Assembly (NCBI RefSeq): GCF_002924445.1
Contig: NZ_PIGG01000065.1
Span: forward strand, 1-64,000
Length of the DNA stretch: 64,000 nucleotides
Direction of reading: 5' to 3'
Origin: Minwuia thermotolerans
GTDB taxonomy: Bacteria > Pseudomonadota > Alphaproteobacteria > Minwuiales > Minwuiaceae
A program made the translations under genes and the position numbers. Position 1 is the stretch's first letter. Each line of letters starts with the position of its first letter. Under the pieces are notes generated by a model. It saw nothing but the letters and a program-made list of their open reading frames with translations. It searched no databases and was not told where the DNA came from. Below are positions 52,766 through 63,325 of this stretch, one piece after another.

Positions 52766-52779
52766 GATTGTATGCAATC
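52766..52779. promoter_or_regulatory. GATTG-TATG-CAATC palindrome, candidate operator
   Basis: A perfect 5-base inverted repeat with a 4-base spacer; the core ATTGTATGCAAT resembles sites of GntR-family (FCD) regulators. It lies 134 bases upstream of the BMP-protein gene, inside the gene-free stretch 52624-52912, where no other gene or convincing riboswitch was seen. Confidence 0.45.
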
Positions 52780-52912
52780 CGGCCTTCCTTTTGCTGGAGT
52801 TCTCGAAAAACGGCTTGTTTTCAATGTGTTGATATCCGGCGTGCGTCTTGCTCCTGCGTTGCCGTACCGCCCGGCGCCAGGCGCGCCCGAGGGCCTGAGA
52901 GGGAGCTATCAG

Positions 52913-53878
52913 ATGAATTTCACCCGACGCATGTTCATGGCGGCGGCGGCGGCCGCGATGCTGTCCGCGGGACCGGCGCTCGCCGATGAGGCGAAGAAGG
53001 TCGGAATCCTCATTCCGGGCTCGAAGTCGGACAAGGGCTGGATGGAGTCCGGCTATGACGGTCTCGCCGCCGCACAGGAAAAGTACGGCGACAGGCTGGA
53101 AGTCCAGATGATCGAGAACATCAACTACGCCGACATGGAGCAGGCCATCACCCAGCTCGCCATCGGCAACGAACTGGTGATCGGCGTCGGCGGCCAGACC
53201 CAGGCGGCGATCTACAAGATCGCGCCGCGTTTCCCCGACACGAGTTTCTCCATCGTCGGCGGCAACGAGGGCGAGGCCCCGGCCAACATCGCCAGCTACG
53301 ACGTCAAGCAGGCCGAGATCGCCTTCGTCGCCGGCGCCGCCGCGGCGATGCTCTCGACGAACGGCGCAGTCAGCTATGTCGGCGGTCTGGAGATCCCCTC
53401 CATCGTCAACGCCGGCGCCGAGTTCGGCAACGGCGCGCGCTACATCAACCCCGATATCAAGTACTTCGAGAACTACACCGGCGACTTTGACGATGTGGCC
53501 AAGTCGAAGGAGGCGACGCTCGCCGCCATCGCCCAAGGCGCCGACGTGCACTATCACATCCTCAATCTCGGTCTGCGCGGCATGGAGCAGGCGGCCCGGG
53601 AGAAGAGCACCCACATCATCGGCAGCTACACCGACCGCTGCGGCTCCGATCCCCTTTACGTCGCCTACTCGATCACCGGCGTCGGCTTCCAGGTGAGCTA
53701 CGCCATCGACGAGCTGATGGCCGGCTCCTGGGCGCCCGGCTACAAGCCCTTCGGCCTCGCCATGGGTCCGGAAGCCTCCGATATCGCGGTCTGCGAGAGC
53801 TCGGCGGAGATGATGGAGAAGCTTGAGCAGATCAAGGCGGACATCCAGACCGGCAGGATCAAGGTTCTGGAAGGGTGA
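52913..53878 (+). CDS. BMP family ABC transporter substrate-binding protein
   Basis: A 321-residue periplasmic basic-membrane-protein family receptor; relatives (BmpA, PnrA, YufN) bind purine or other nucleosides and bases. A signal peptide with twin Arg (FTRRMFMAAAAAAMLSAGPA) precedes KKVGILIPGSKSDKGWMESG. GDFDDVAKSKEATLAAIAQG and RCGSDPLYVAYSITG are family text. AGAGGGAGC lies upstream of the ATG. First gene of the four-gene transporter operon; its stop overlaps the ATPase start. Confidence 0.9.
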   Translation: MNFTRRMFMAAAAAAMLSAGPALADEAKKVGILIPGSKSDKGWMESGYDGLAAAQEKYGDRLEVQMIENINYADMEQAITQLAIGNELVIGVGGQTQAAIYKIAPRFPDTSFSIVGGNEGEAPANIASYDVKQAEIAFVAGAAAAMLSTNGAVSYVGGLEIPSIVNAGAEFGNGARYINPDIKYFENYTGDFDDVAKSKEATLAAIAQGADVHYHILNLGLRGMEQAAREKSTHIIGSYTDRCGSDPLYVAYSITGVGFQVSYAIDELMAGSWAPGYKPFGLAMGPEASDIAVCESSAEMMEKLEQIKADIQTGRIKVLEG

Positions 53879-55485
53879 CACCCGACGCGGGAACCGTGAC
53901 GGCGTCTCCGGCGGCGGCCCCTGTGGCCGTGGCCGGGGACGCGCGGTTCGCGATGCGCGGCGTCGGCAAACGCTTCGGCGGTTTCGATGCGCTGACCGAT
54001 ATCCACATCGATTTCCGCGCGGGCGAGATCCACTGCCTGCTGGGCGAAAACGGCGCCGGCAAGTCGACGCTCTGCAATCTGATCTTCGGCGTCCATCAGC
54101 CGACGTCAGGAGAGATGCGTTTCGAAGGCGCGCCCTATGCGCCGGCCGGACCGCGCGAGGCGCTGGAGAACGGCATCGCCATGGTTCATCAGCATTTCAG
54201 CCTGGTGAACGAGCTGTCGGTGGTGGACAATCTGCTGCTGGGCCGGGGGCTGGGCCGGGTCGACCGCGCCGCCTATGCCGCGCGGCTGGCGGAGCTCTCG
54301 GCGCTCTACGGTCTTGGTCTCGAGCCTTTCCGCATCGTCGGCGACCTGTCGATCGGCGAGCGCCAGCGCGTCGAGATCGTGAAATGCCTGATGCGCGAGC
54401 CCCGGCTGCTGATCCTGGACGAGCCGACCGCCGTCCTGCTGCCCGACGAGATCGCCGCCCTGATCGAAACCTGCCGCCGGGTCGCCGCCGAAGGCACGGC
54501 GGTCGTTCTGGTTACCCACAAGCTGGCCGAGATCAAGCAGGTGGCCAGCCGCGTCTCCGTGCTGCGCGCGGGCCGCATCGCAACAACTTCCGACAACCCG
54601 GCCGGCGAGATCGACCGTCTGGTCAGGGCGATGATCCGCCGCGACGCGGACAGCCTGGACGCCTCGATGATGTCGACCCTGGGGATGGGCGGCGATACGG
54701 CCTCGCCCAGGGTCCGCCGCAGGTTGTCGGACGGCGGCGGCCTCGCCCTGCAGGTCGATGGCGTCTCCTTCAGGGACGCGGGCGGCGCGCAACGGCTCGA
54801 CAATGTGACGCTGACCGTGCGGCCGGGCGAGATCGTCGGCATCGCCGGCGTCGAGGGCAATGGCCAGAGCGAACTGGGCAATATCCTGGCCGGTCTGGCG
54901 CAGCCGGGCGCGGGGCGCTGGTTCGCCGGCGACAGTGAGCTGACAAGAGCCACGCCGGCCCGGATCACGGCCGCCGGCGTCGGCATCGTGCCCGAGGACC
55001 GCCACCTGGTCGCCGCCGCGGACGACATGAGCCTCGCCGAGACCATGCTGAACAACAGGATGGGCGCGCATACGCGCTTCGGGCTGATCGACCGGCGTTC
55101 GGTCCGGGCGGAAGCCGCCGACCTGATCGAGCGTTTCGACGTGCGCGCCGCCGGGCCCGACGTCCGCTTCGGCAGCCTCTCGGGCGGTAATCAGCAGAAG
55201 GCGGTGCTGGCGCGGGAACTGACCATGCCGGGGCTGAAATTCATGCTGGCCGCGCAGCCGACCCGCGGCCTCGACGTCGGCGCGGTGGAGGCGGTCTACG
55301 GCCTGATCCGCGCCGCCTGCGAGAAGGGCGCGGGCGTGCTGCTGATCTCCTCGGAACTGGACGAGATCCTGGCCGTGGCCGACCGGGTGCTGGTGATGTA
55401 CCGCGGCCGTATCGTCAACGAGCGCCCCGCCGACCCGTCCGAGAAAGACGCCATCGGCGCCATGATGGCGGGACAGGGCGCATGA
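53875..55485 (+). CDS. ABC transporter ATP-binding protein, tandem domains (nucleoside-type, YufO-like)
   Basis: A 536-residue protein with two ABC domains. The first has Walker A GENGAGKSTLCNLIFG, signature LSIGERQRVEIVK and Walker [12 protein letters not shown]. The second has a degenerate Walker A (GVEGNGQSELGNIL) but a full signature LSGGNQQKAVLARELT, as is usual in this sugar/nucleoside importer class. The GTG start overlaps the binding-protein stop (GTGA). Confidence 0.92.
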   Translation: MTPDAGTVTASPAAAPVAVAGDARFAMRGVGKRFGGFDALTDIHIDFRAGEIHCLLGENGAGKSTLCNLIFGVHQPTSGEMRFEGAPYAPAGPREALENGIAMVHQHFSLVNELSVVDNLLLGRGLGRVDRAAYAARLAELSALYGLGLEPFRIVGDLSIGERQRVEIVKCLMREPRLLILDEPTAVLLPDEIAALIETCRRVAAEGTAVVLVTHKLAEIKQVASRVSVLRAGRIATTSDNPAGEIDRLVRAMIRRDADSLDASMMSTLGMGGDTASPRVRRRLSDGGGLALQVDGVSFRDAGGAQRLDNVTLTVRPGEIVGIAGVEGNGQSELGNILAGLAQPGAGRWFAGDSELTRATPARITAAGVGIVPEDRHLVAAADDMSLAETMLNNRMGAHTRFGLIDRRSVRAEAADLIERFDVRAAGPDVRFGSLSGGNQQKAVLARELTMPGLKFMLAAQPTRGLDVGAVEAVYGLIRAACEKGAGVLLISSELDEILAVADRVLVMYRGRIVNERPADPSEKDAIGAMMAGQGA

Positions 55486-56555
55486 GCGCCGCGCTGGCCG
55501 TCTCGGGCCGGATCCTGGCTGCGCCGGCGGCGATCCCCGTGCTGGCGGTTCTCGCCGCTTTCGCCGTGGGGCTCCTGCTGATCGTCGCCACGGGGGCGTC
55601 GCTGGGTCAGGCGATCTCCGCCTTCAGCCAGGGCGCCTTCGGTTCGGCCTACGCCATCTCGGTGTCGCTGAACCGGGCCACCGTCTATGCCCTGGTCGGC
55701 ATCGGTTTCGTCATCGCAGCGCGCGCGGGGCTCACCAATGTCGGCGGCGAGGGACAGATCGCCATGGGCGGCATCATGGCGACGGCGGTCGCGGTGCATG
55801 GCGGGGTCGCGGGCCTGCCGCTGGGTCTCGCGGTGATCCTGCCCGTGCTGGCCGCTTCGCTGGCCGGCGGCCTCTGGGGCGGGCTGGCGGGCGTGCTGAA
55901 GGTCAGGGCCGGCACCAACGAGGTCATCTCGACCCTGCTGCTCTCCTTCATCGCCATCTGGATCGTCTACTGGTGCGTCCAGTCGACGGACCTGCTGCGT
56001 CAGCCCATGACCAGCGCCGCGACCCTGCCGGAATCGGCGACGGTGCCGGCATCGACCATGGTGCCGCTGCTGACAGGCTCCTACGCCGCGCCGGTCACCG
56101 TCGGCGTGGTGATCGCCCTGATCCTCGCCGTCGTCGCGGCCGTCCTGCTGGCGCGCTCCGTATTCGGTTTTCGTCTCCGTTTCGTCGGCCTCAACCCGAT
56201 CGCCGCCGCCCGCGCGGGCATTCCGGTCGAGCGCATGACCGTCCTGGCCCTGTTCATCGCAGGCGCGCTGGGCGGACTGGCCGGCGCGATCATGCTGCTG
56301 GGCGAACAGCACTCGCTGAAGACGGGCTTCTCGTCGGGCTACGGATTCGACGGCCTCGTCGTCGGCCTGCTGGCCCGGGGCCGCATTTCCGGCGTCATTG
56401 CCGGCGCGCTGCTGTTCGGCTTCCTGCGCTCGGGCGGCATCACCATGGAAATGGCGGCGGGCGTGCCGACGGCGCTGGTGCAGATCGTACAGGGCCTGAT
56501 CGTGATCTCGATCGCCGGCGCGGCCTACTGGATGGACAGGAGAGCGAGCCGATGA
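55482..56555 (+). CDS. ABC transporter permease (nucleoside-type, YufP-like)
   Basis: A 357-residue inner-membrane permease with about ten hydrophobic segments and the motifs GIGFVIAARAGLTNVGGEGQ and GTNEVISTLLLSFIAIW, typical of BMP-type importers. It overlaps both neighbours by four bases. Confidence 0.92.
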   Translation: MSAALAVSGRILAAPAAIPVLAVLAAFAVGLLLIVATGASLGQAISAFSQGAFGSAYAISVSLNRATVYALVGIGFVIAARAGLTNVGGEGQIAMGGIMATAVAVHGGVAGLPLGLAVILPVLAASLAGGLWGGLAGVLKVRAGTNEVISTLLLSFIAIWIVYWCVQSTDLLRQPMTSAATLPESATVPASTMVPLLTGSYAAPVTVGVVIALILAVVAAVLLARSVFGFRLRFVGLNPIAAARAGIPVERMTVLALFIAGALGGLAGAIMLLGEQHSLKTGFSSGYGFDGLVVGLLARGRISGVIAGALLFGFLRSGGITMEMAAGVPTALVQIVQGLIVISIAGAAYWMDRRASR

Positions 56556-57469
56556 ACGAGGAACTGCTGGCGGTCTTCGTGGCCTCGACCATCCGGCTCG
56601 CCACGCCGCTGCTGCTGGCCGCGATCGGCGAACTGCTGAGCGAGAAGGCCGGCGTCCTCAACATGTCGGTCGAGGGCATGATGCTGACCGGCGCCTTCGC
56701 CGCCGCTGCGGGCGCGTCGCTCTCGGGCAGCCCTGTCATGGGGCTGGTCTGCGGGCTGGTCGCTGTCATTCCGCTGTCGCTGCTGCAGGCGTTCCTGACC
56801 AACACGCTGCGCGCCAACCAGATCGTCACCGGCCTGGGCATCAACATCTTCGTGCTGGGCGCGACGACGCTCGGCTACCGCGAGCTGTTCGGCGCGCGCT
56901 CGCGGGAGGTCATTCCCGGCTTCGACAAGTGGAACCCGCCGATTCTGGGCGACATCCCGGTGATCGGGCAGACGATCTTCGAACAGGTCTGGCTGGTCTA
57001 TCTGGTGATTCCGGTCGCCATCGCGGTATGGTATCTGCTCGCCCGCACGGGGCTGGGCGTCGCCATCAAGGCGGCCGGCGCGGCGCCGCGGACGGTCGCT
57101 CATTCGGGGCTGTCGGTCACGCTGATCCGCTATGGCGTCATCATGGCGACCGGCCTGCTTGCGGCGCTGGGGGGCATCTTCCTCTCCATCGGCGACATTC
57201 ACACCTTCACCGAGGGGATGACGCGCGGCGCGGGCTATCTCGCCATCGCGGCGGTGATCTTCGGCAACTGGAAGCTGGGCCAGACCATCGTGGCGTGCCT
57301 GGTCTTCGGCGCGGCGACGGCGCTGCAGTTCCAGCTGCCGGCGCTGGGCATCGACGCGCCCAACGCGCTGCTGATCATGATGCCCTACCTGCTGGCCTTC
57401 ATCGCCGTCTCCGGCCTGGTCGGCCGCCAGAGCGCGCCCCGGACCCTGGCCCAGCCCTACTGGAAGTAG
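56552..57469 (+). CDS. ABC transporter permease (nucleoside-type, YufQ-like)
   Basis: A 305-residue second permease, with EKAGVLNMSVEGMMLTGAFA, LRANQIVTGLGINIF and AGGHLP-equivalent GLLAALGGIFLSIGDIHTFTE. The ATG at 56552 overlaps the YufP-like stop. It ends five bases before the convergent amidase gene. The order receptor, ATPase, two permeases is the standard layout of nucleoside or base importers. Confidence 0.92.
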   Translation: MNEELLAVFVASTIRLATPLLLAAIGELLSEKAGVLNMSVEGMMLTGAFAAAAGASLSGSPVMGLVCGLVAVIPLSLLQAFLTNTLRANQIVTGLGINIFVLGATTLGYRELFGARSREVIPGFDKWNPPILGDIPVIGQTIFEQVWLVYLVIPVAIAVWYLLARTGLGVAIKAAGAAPRTVAHSGLSVTLIRYGVIMATGLLAALGGIFLSIGDIHTFTEGMTRGAGYLAIAAVIFGNWKLGQTIVACLVFGAATALQFQLPALGIDAPNALLIMMPYLLAFIAVSGLVGRQSAPRTLAQPYWK

Positions 57470-57473
57470 CCGT

Positions 57474-58865
57474 TCAGAGTTTCGGCGTGCGGGCGGCGGC
57501 GGCGGCCTCGCGTTCCAGATGACGCGCGGCCCTGAGCGCCAGATCCTCGCGCCAGGGCGGCGCGATCAGTTGAACGCCGACGGGCATCGCGGCGCCACAT
57601 TCGATGGGCACAGCGGCGACCGGCAGTCCGATGCAGGACACCGGCTGGGTGAATAGCCCCAGATTGGGCCGGACCGCCAGCTCCTCGCCGCGCAGATTCA
57701 TCGTCTTCTGTCCGATCAGGGGCGCGCTGAACGGCGTCGAGGGCGCGATCAGCAGGTCGACTTCGCGGAACAGCGCCATGACCTGCTCCAGATACCAGCG
57801 CCGCACCTGCTGCGCCCGCACCAGCCAGCCGGTCGGCAGCATCGCGCCGGCGAGGAAGCGGTCGCGCGTGTCGGGGTCGAAATCGTCGGGGCGTTGGCGC
57901 AGCCGGTTCAGGTGAAGGGCCGCGCTCTCCGCGTTGGTGATGATGAAGGCGGCGGCCCGGCCCGCTTCGGCGCCGGGCACGTCGACCATCCGGTCCGCAC
58001 CGAGAGCTTTCGCCGCCGTTTCCACCGCCGCCGCGGCGTCGGGCAGGCCGCCGGTGCCGAACCAGCCGCCGGCGATGGCGATACGCAGGCCCTCGATGCT
58101 TTTGTCCAGATCGGCCGTGATCGGCTCGGCCGGCCTGCCGGCGACGACCGGATCGCGCGGGTCCGGGCCCTGCATGGCGTCGTAGGCGAGGGCGAGATCG
58201 CCCACCGAGCGGGCGAACGGCCCCACATGGTCGAGACTGTCGACGAAGGGGAAGGTGCCGTGCCGCGTCAGCCGCCCGTAGGTCGGCTTCAGTCCGAAGA
58301 TGCCGCAGAGGGACGCGGGCACGCGGATCGAGCCGTTGGTGTCGGAGCCGAGGCTGATCGGCGCCAGCCCGGCCGCCGTCGCCGCGCCGCTGCCCGAGCT
58401 GGAGCCGCCGGACATGCGGTTTGTGTCGTGCGGATTGCGGCAGGCGCCGTCATGAGCGTTCTCGCCGGTGAAGTCGTAGGCGTATTCGCCCATGTTGAGC
58501 GCGCCCAGCAGCACGGCCCCTGCGGCCTCGAGACGGCGGACGAGTTCCGCGTCGGCGCGGGCCGGCGGGTTCTCACGGTTGATCTTCGAACCCGCGCGCG
58601 TGGTCAGACCCTCGATGTCGAACAGGTTCTTGACCGCAAAGGGCACGCCGGCGAGCGGACCGACGGCCTGGCCGGCCGAACGCCTGCGGTCGATCTCCGC
58701 GGCCCGGCTCAGCGCCCGGCGGGCGGTGATATCGGTATAGGCATTCAGCAGCGGGTTGAGCCGTTCGATCCGCTCCAGGTGCCCGCGCACGACCTCGACG
58801 GCGCTCATCTCGCCTGCGGCGACACGGCCGGCGATGGCCGCCGCGGTCATGTAGGGCGGCAGCAT
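57474..58865 (-). CDS. amidase (AtzE-like)
   Basis: A 463-residue amidase-signature enzyme. The catalytic Lys is in VPFAVKNLFDIEG, the bridging Ser in GGSSSGSGAATAAG and the nucleophile in GSDTNGSIRVPAS. Its start codon overlaps the stop of an AtzG-like DUF4089 gene; in Pseudomonas AtzE, the 1-carboxybiuret hydrolase, works as a complex with such a small subunit. The most likely substrate is therefore an N-carboxylated or N-carbamoyl urea compound, though other amides are possible. Last gene of the minus-strand operon. Confidence 0.88.
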   Translation of the reverse strand: MLPPYMTAAAIAGRVAAGEMSAVEVVRGHLERIERLNPLLNAYTDITARRALSRAAEIDRRRSAGQAVGPLAGVPFAVKNLFDIEGLTTRAGSKINRENPPARADAELVRRLEAAGAVLLGALNMGEYAYDFTGENAHDGACRNPHDTNRMSGGSSSGSGAATAAGLAPISLGSDTNGSIRVPASLCGIFGLKPTYGRLTRHGTFPFVDSLDHVGPFARSVGDLALAYDAMQGPDPRDPVVAGRPAEPITADLDKSIEGLRIAIAGGWFGTGGLPDAAAAVETAAKALGADRMVDVPGAEAGRAAAFIITNAESAALHLNRLRQRPDDFDPDTRDRFLAGAMLPTGWLVRAQQVRRWYLEQVMALFREVDLLIAPSTPFSAPLIGQKTMNLRGEELAVRPNLGLFTQPVSCIGLPVAAVPIECGAAMPVGVQLIAPPWREDLALRAARHLEREAAAAARTPKL

Positions 58866-59068
58866 CAGGCGTCCCGTTCCGGCGGGGTGAATACCGGCGC
58901 AAGTTCCAGGCTGTCGGCAGGCACGGGCGCGGCTTCCAGCAACGTGTTCATCCGCGCGGCGAGTTCCAGAAACTGCCGGACGCCGGCTTCCTGAGCGGGC
59001 GTTATCCCGAGGTCCAGCGCCGCCGCCATGGCGCGCATGTGGGTTTCGGCGTCGAACGCTTTGGCCAT
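58865..59068 (-). CDS. atzG: AtzG-like DUF4089 small subunit
   Basis: A 67-residue helical protein (MRAMAAALDLGITPAQEAGV, FLELAARMNTLLEAA), with the length and pattern of DUF4089/AtzG. AtzG stabilises AtzE as a heterotetramer. One base overlaps each neighbour's codon on both sides, so it is translated with the cysteine hydrolase before it and the amidase after it. Confidence 0.82.
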   Translation of the reverse strand: MAKAFDAETHMRAMAAALDLGITPAQEAGVRQFLELAARMNTLLEAAPVPADSLELAPVFTPPERDA

Positions 59069-59751
59069 CAGTCGGTCTCCACCGCCTCGAGCGCCCGAAC
59101 CACCGCGGCGGCGTCGGTGACCCAGCCGAAGATGCCGCCCTGCGCGGCGATCATTCTGAGCCCCGCCTCGTGGAACTCCGGGAAGTAGGAGCCGCAGGCG
59201 TCGCCGACGACGATACAGCGGAATCCCCGATCATTGGCTTCGCGTACGGTGGTGTGGACACAGACCTCGGTCGTCACACCGCAGACCAGCAGAGCCTCGA
59301 TACCCCGGTTGTGCAGCATCAGCTCCAGATCGGTCTGGTAGAAGGCGCCCTTGCCGGGCTTGTCGACCACCGGCTCTCCCGGTGCGGGCGCAAGCGCGGG
59401 TATGATCTCATGACCGGGCTCGCCGCGCACCAGGATACGGCCCATGGGGCCGAGGTCGCCGATCCGCATGGCGGGCGCGCCGCGCTCGATCTTGGCCGGC
59501 GGCGCATCGCTGAGATCGGGGCGGTGTCCTTCCCGGGTGTGGATGACCGCCAGGCCGGCCCGCCGCGCCGCCTCCAGCACGCGCCCGCACGGACCGATGG
59601 CGGCCGCCAGCAGGCCGACGTCATTGCCCAGCGTTTCGCCGAAGCCACCGGGCTCCAGGAAGTCCCGCTGCATGTCGATGATGATCAGCGCCGTGCGCGC
59701 CGGGTCGATTTCGATGGCGCCCGGCCGGGCTTCAATCAGCGGTTTCGGCAA
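59068..59751 (-). CDS. isochorismatase-like cysteine hydrolase (biuret/triuret hydrolase-like)
   Basis: A 227-residue amidohydrolase. The triad is Asp in [10 protein letters not shown], Lys in [19 protein letters not shown] and Cys in [31 protein letters not shown] and [17 protein letters not shown] are close to the biuret hydrolase (BiuH) and triuret hydrolase group. Sitting between allophanate hydrolase and AtzEG genes, it most likely cuts biuret, triuret or a similar compound. It overlaps atzF by 20 bases. Confidence 0.85.
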   Translation of the reverse strand: MPKPLIEARPGAIEIDPARTALIIIDMQRDFLEPGGFGETLGNDVGLLAAAIGPCGRVLEAARRAGLAVIHTREGHRPDLSDAPPAKIERGAPAMRIGDLGPMGRILVRGEPGHEIIPALAPAPGEPVVDKPGKGAFYQTDLELMLHNRGIEALLVCGVTTEVCVHTTVREANDRGFRCIVVGDACGSYFPEFHEAGLRMIAAQGGIFGWVTDAAAVVRALEAVETD

Positions 59752-61570
59752 GTTCGGCGCTCCCTTTGTGCCGCGCGTCGAGATAGCGCCGCCAGCTTCC
59801 GAAAGCGGTGATGTCGCGGGCGTCTCCGGTGGCCGCGGCCTCGCAGAGAAAGCCCTTCACCGTTCCGCCGTCGGCGAGGGCGATGGACCCCAGGCCGAGG
59901 GGGGCGGGGATCGCCGCCAGCAGGGCGCCGACCGCGCACGCGGGCAGACGCCAGATTTCCACTTCCACCGCGCCGCCGCCTTGCGGGACGCGGACCAGTC
60001 CGGGTCGGGCCGGCTCGGGGCCGGCGAGGGCATAGAAACGATAATTCCCTGCGGTCCTGGCCGGACGGACCAGCGTTCCCCCCAGGTCCCTCAACTCGCC
60101 GTTGAGCGACAGGCCGGACATGTGCGCGCCGCAGACGGCGATCTCGAGGACGTCCGTTTCGCTGCCGTGTTTCGGAGGCGCCGCGGCGAGCGGGGACCGC
60201 GCAGCGCCGATGAGGGGGGAGGTCTCCTCATGCAGCGCGCCGGCCAGCGCCAGCAGGCGGCGGTCATGGAAGGCCGGCGCCGCCAGAGTCACCCCGAAGG
60301 GCATGCCGTCGGGCCGGAACCCGGCCGGTACGGCCACCCCTGCGAGATCGAGCAGGTTCATGAAATTGGTATAGCGTCCGAGATTGCTGTTGAGACGGAT
60401 CGGGTCGGCCTCGACTTCGGCGATGCGGTAGATGGTGCCCGCGGTCGGCAGCAGCATCAGATCGAGCCCGGCGAGGATGTCGCCGGCGGCGCGGCGCAGT
60501 TCGGCAAGGCGATACTCCGCGCGGAACAGATCGGTCGCCTTCGGGTCACGGCCGCCGAGCGTGATCTCCCGCGTGACCGGGTGCAGCGCCTCCGGGTCGC
60601 GCTCGATCAACTCCTGGACCGAGATATAGCGTTCGGCGACCCACGGCCCTTCGTAGAGCAGCCGCGCCGCGTCGAGGAAGGGCGTGATGTCGATTTCGAC
60701 CGGCTCGCCACCGAGCCGTTCCGCGGCGGCGACGGTCTCGTGGAACAGCTTTTCGCAATCGCCGTCGCCGAAAAAGTCGAGATTGGCCGCCAGGGGCACG
60801 CCGAGGCGGGCGCCGCGCCAGTCGGACGGGCCCGTGACGTCCTTCGGCATGGCGCGGGAGAATGGATCGGCCGCATCGAAGCCGGCGACGATGTCGGCGA
60901 CGGCTGCGGCGTCGGCCGCTGTCAGCGCGAAGACGGAAATGCAGTCAAGCGAGCGGCAGGCCGGCACCAGTCCCGTGGTCGAAAGCAGGCCCTTGCTCGG
61001 CTTCCAGCCCACGAGGTTGTTGAAGGCCGCCGGGACGCGGCCCGAACCCGCCGTGTCCGTGCCCAGCGAGAAGGCGCAGAGACCCTTCGCCACGGCCACC
61101 GCGGAACCGGAACTGGAGCCGCCGGGGACGAAGGCCGGATCGAAGCTGTTGCCGGGCACGCCATAGGGTGAGCGCACGCCGACGAGGCCCGTGGCGAACT
61201 GGTCCAGATTGGTCTTGCCGACGATCAGCGCGCCCGCCTCGCGCAGCCGCCGAACGACCTCCGCGTCACGTTCCGGCGCATATTCGAAGGCCGGGCAACC
61301 GGCCGTGGTCGGCAGGCCGGCCACGTCGATATTGTCCTTCACCGCGAACGGGATGCCGAGCAGGGGGTGCGTCGCGGGGTCGAGCCCGTCGAGGCGGCGC
61401 CCCTCCGCAATGAGGGCGTCCGCCGACATGCGGTTGATCCAGATGGCCGGGTCGGCGGCGTCGCAGCGGCGCGCGACTTCAGCGGCGATCTCGCTGGGCC
61501 GGATATCGCCCGCCAGCAGGGCGCGGCGCAGCGCCTCGATGGTCAGCATTTCATCGTCCAGCACGCTCAA
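59732..61570 (-). CDS. atzF: allophanate hydrolase AtzF
   Basis: A 612-residue enzyme that converts allophanate to ammonia and CO2 (or carbamate) in the last step of biuret and s-triazine use. The N-terminal amidase domain shows Lys in [31 protein letters not shown] and the nucleophile region [16 protein letters not shown]. The C-terminal domain (from about residue 465: [20 protein letters not shown] to [20 protein letters not shown]) is the allophanate hydrolase-specific part. The full two-domain length fits. Its start overlaps the transporter ATPase stop (ATGA). Confidence 0.94.
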   Translation of the reverse strand: MSVLDDEMLTIEALRRALLAGDIRPSEIAAEVARRCDAADPAIWINRMSADALIAEGRRLDGLDPATHPLLGIPFAVKDNIDVAGLPTTAGCPAFEYAPERDAEVVRRLREAGALIVGKTNLDQFATGLVGVRSPYGVPGNSFDPAFVPGGSSSGSAVAVAKGLCAFSLGTDTAGSGRVPAAFNNLVGWKPSKGLLSTTGLVPACRSLDCISVFALTAADAAAVADIVAGFDAADPFSRAMPKDVTGPSDWRGARLGVPLAANLDFFGDGDCEKLFHETVAAAERLGGEPVEIDITPFLDAARLLYEGPWVAERYISVQELIERDPEALHPVTREITLGGRDPKATDLFRAEYRLAELRRAAGDILAGLDLMLLPTAGTIYRIAEVEADPIRLNSNLGRYTNFMNLLDLAGVAVPAGFRPDGMPFGVTLAAPAFHDRRLLALAGALHEETSPLIGAARSPLAAAPPKHGSETDVLEIAVCGAHMSGLSLNGELRDLGGTLVRPARTAGNYRFYALAGPEPARPGLVRVPQGGGAVEVEIWRLPACAVGALLAAIPAPLGLGSIALADGGTVKGFLCEAAATGDARDITAFGSWRRYLDARHKGSAELAETAD

Positions 61571-63315
61571 GAGACTTCCTCCGCCAGCCGGGCCTTCGCC
61601 GCGGCGCTGTCCATCTCCAGGTGCGGCACGGCCTCGATCAGGGCGCGGGTGTAGTCATCCTTCGGACTGGACAGGATTTCGTCCGCCGGACCCTGCTCAA
61701 CGATCCGGCCGGCGTTCATGACGATCACCCGGTCGCAGAGCAGGCGCACGACGTTCAGATCGTGGCTGACGAACAGATAGCTCATGCCCAGGCGGCGCTT
61801 CAGGTCCGCCAGCAATTTGAGCACGATCGCCTGCACCGACACGTCGAGCGCCGAAGTCGGTTCGTCCAGAATCAGCAGCTTCGGCGCGACCGCGATGGCG
61901 CGGGCGATGCCGACGCGGGCCTTCTGGCCGCCCGAGAGCTGGTGCGGGAAGCGCCCGAGCAGATCTTCGGGCAGGCCCACCATGCCGGCCAGTTCGACGA
62001 TGCGCGCCCCGCGCTCGGCGGCGTTGCGCATGCCGTCGAGACGCATCAGCGGATCGGCGATGCAGCGGCGCGCGCTGAACCGCGGGTTGAGGCTCTCCGT
62101 GGGATCCTGAAAGACCATCTGGATCAGCCGCCGTTCCGGTCTGAGCGCGAAGTCCGCCGCCGGGATCGCCGCCAGGTCGTGGCCTTCGAACAGGATGCGG
62201 CCGGCGGTCGGGTCCATCAGGCGCGTGATCATGTTTGAGGTCGTGGACTTGCCGCAGCCGGATTCGCCGACCAGGCCGACGCTTTCGCCGGCGCGGAGGT
62301 GGAAGCTGACGTCGTCGACGGCACGGAAGGGCGGCGTTTCGTCCGCCTCCCGGCCGGTCAGCCGCCGCCACCAGCCGCTGCCGGACGCGGCGCTGAATTC
62401 CTTGACCAGGTTTTCCACGGCCAGCAGCGGCGGCCCGTCGGCGGCGGGTGGTGCGGCGACCGGACTCGGACGGCTGGCGGGCGGCTCATCCGAAAGATCC
62501 TCGAGGCGGCTGTCGAGGCGCGGCGTCGCCTTGATGAGTTTCCGCGTATAGGGATGCTGCGGATTGGCGAACAGCTCCAGCGTGGCGGCCGCTTCCACGA
62601 CCTCGCCGGATTTCATCACCACCAGCCGCTGGCAGTACTGGCTCGCCAGTCCCAGATCGTGGGTGATCAGCACGGTGGCCAGATTGCGCTCCCGTCCCAG
62701 GTCGCGGATCAGGTCCATGATCGTCTTCTGGGTGGTGACGTCCAGGCCGGTGGTCGGCTCGTCCGCGATCAGCAGTTGCGGGTCGCAGGCCAGCGCCAGG
62801 GCGATCATGACGCGCTGGCACATGCCGCCCGACAACTCGAAGGGATAGGCCGAGTAACGCAGCTCCGGATTGCGGATGCGCACGGCATCCAGTGCGTCGA
62901 TGGCCTTCTTCTTCAGGTCGCGGGAATGGATCGTCGTGTGTCGGCGCAGCACGTCCTCGATCTGGTCGCCGACGGTGCGGATGGGGTTCAGCGCGACGCG
63001 CGGATTCTGGAAGATCATGGAGGCCTCGCGGCCCCTGATCTCGCGCAGCGCCCGCTCCGACGCGGTGGTCAGGTCCAGGCCGCGGAAGCGGACATGCCCC
63101 GCCGCCACCCGGCCAGAAGCCTCCAGGATGCCCATGATGTTGAAGGCGGTGACGGACTTGCCGGAACCGCTTTCGCCGACGACGCCCAGGGTCTCGCCGC
63201 GGTACAATTCGAAGTCGACGCCGCGCACGGCGTGGACGACGCCGCCCCGGGTCCTGAAGTCGACGCTCAGACCCTCCACTGAGAGGATGGGAACGGGATC
63301 CTTCGGTTCGGTCAT
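61567..63315 (-). CDS. dipeptide-type ABC transporter, fused DppD-DppF ATPase
   Basis: A 582-residue protein with two complete ATPase domains. First: [46 protein letters not shown]. Second: [43 protein letters not shown]. This is the fused form of the peptide/opine/nickel class. Overlap with atzF by four bases shows that it belongs to the urea-compound operon, so its cargo is probably that operon's substrate rather than dipeptides. Confidence 0.93.
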   Translation of the reverse strand: MTEPKDPVPILSVEGLSVDFRTRGGVVHAVRGVDFELYRGETLGVVGESGSGKSVTAFNIMGILEASGRVAAGHVRFRGLDLTTASERALREIRGREASMIFQNPRVALNPIRTVGDQIEDVLRRHTTIHSRDLKKKAIDALDAVRIRNPELRYSAYPFELSGGMCQRVMIALALACDPQLLIADEPTTGLDVTTQKTIMDLIRDLGRERNLATVLITHDLGLASQYCQRLVVMKSGEVVEAAATLELFANPQHPYTRKLIKATPRLDSRLEDLSDEPPASRPSPVAAPPAADGPPLLAVENLVKEFSAASGSGWWRRLTGREADETPPFRAVDDVSFHLRAGESVGLVGESGCGKSTTSNMITRLMDPTAGRILFEGHDLAAIPAADFALRPERRLIQMVFQDPTESLNPRFSARRCIADPLMRLDGMRNAAERGARIVELAGMVGLPEDLLGRFPHQLSGGQKARVGIARAIAVAPKLLILDEPTSALDVSVQAIVLKLLADLKRRLGMSYLFVSHDLNVVRLLCDRVIVMNAGRIVEQGPADEILSSPKDDYTRALIEAVPHLEMDSAAAKARLAEEVS

Positions 63316-63325
63316 GGCCGCCTCC

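Noticed and set aside
52861-52912. Possible riboswitch (guanidine or xanthine type) in the leader of the BMP-type transporter
   Set aside because: I could not match the conserved core of any class I know; only a GC-rich stem is visible.
51140-53881. Minus-strand open frame running upstream from modC through modB and modA
   Set aside because: Frame is open only because of base composition; ModB and ModA read in other frames with full family motifs.
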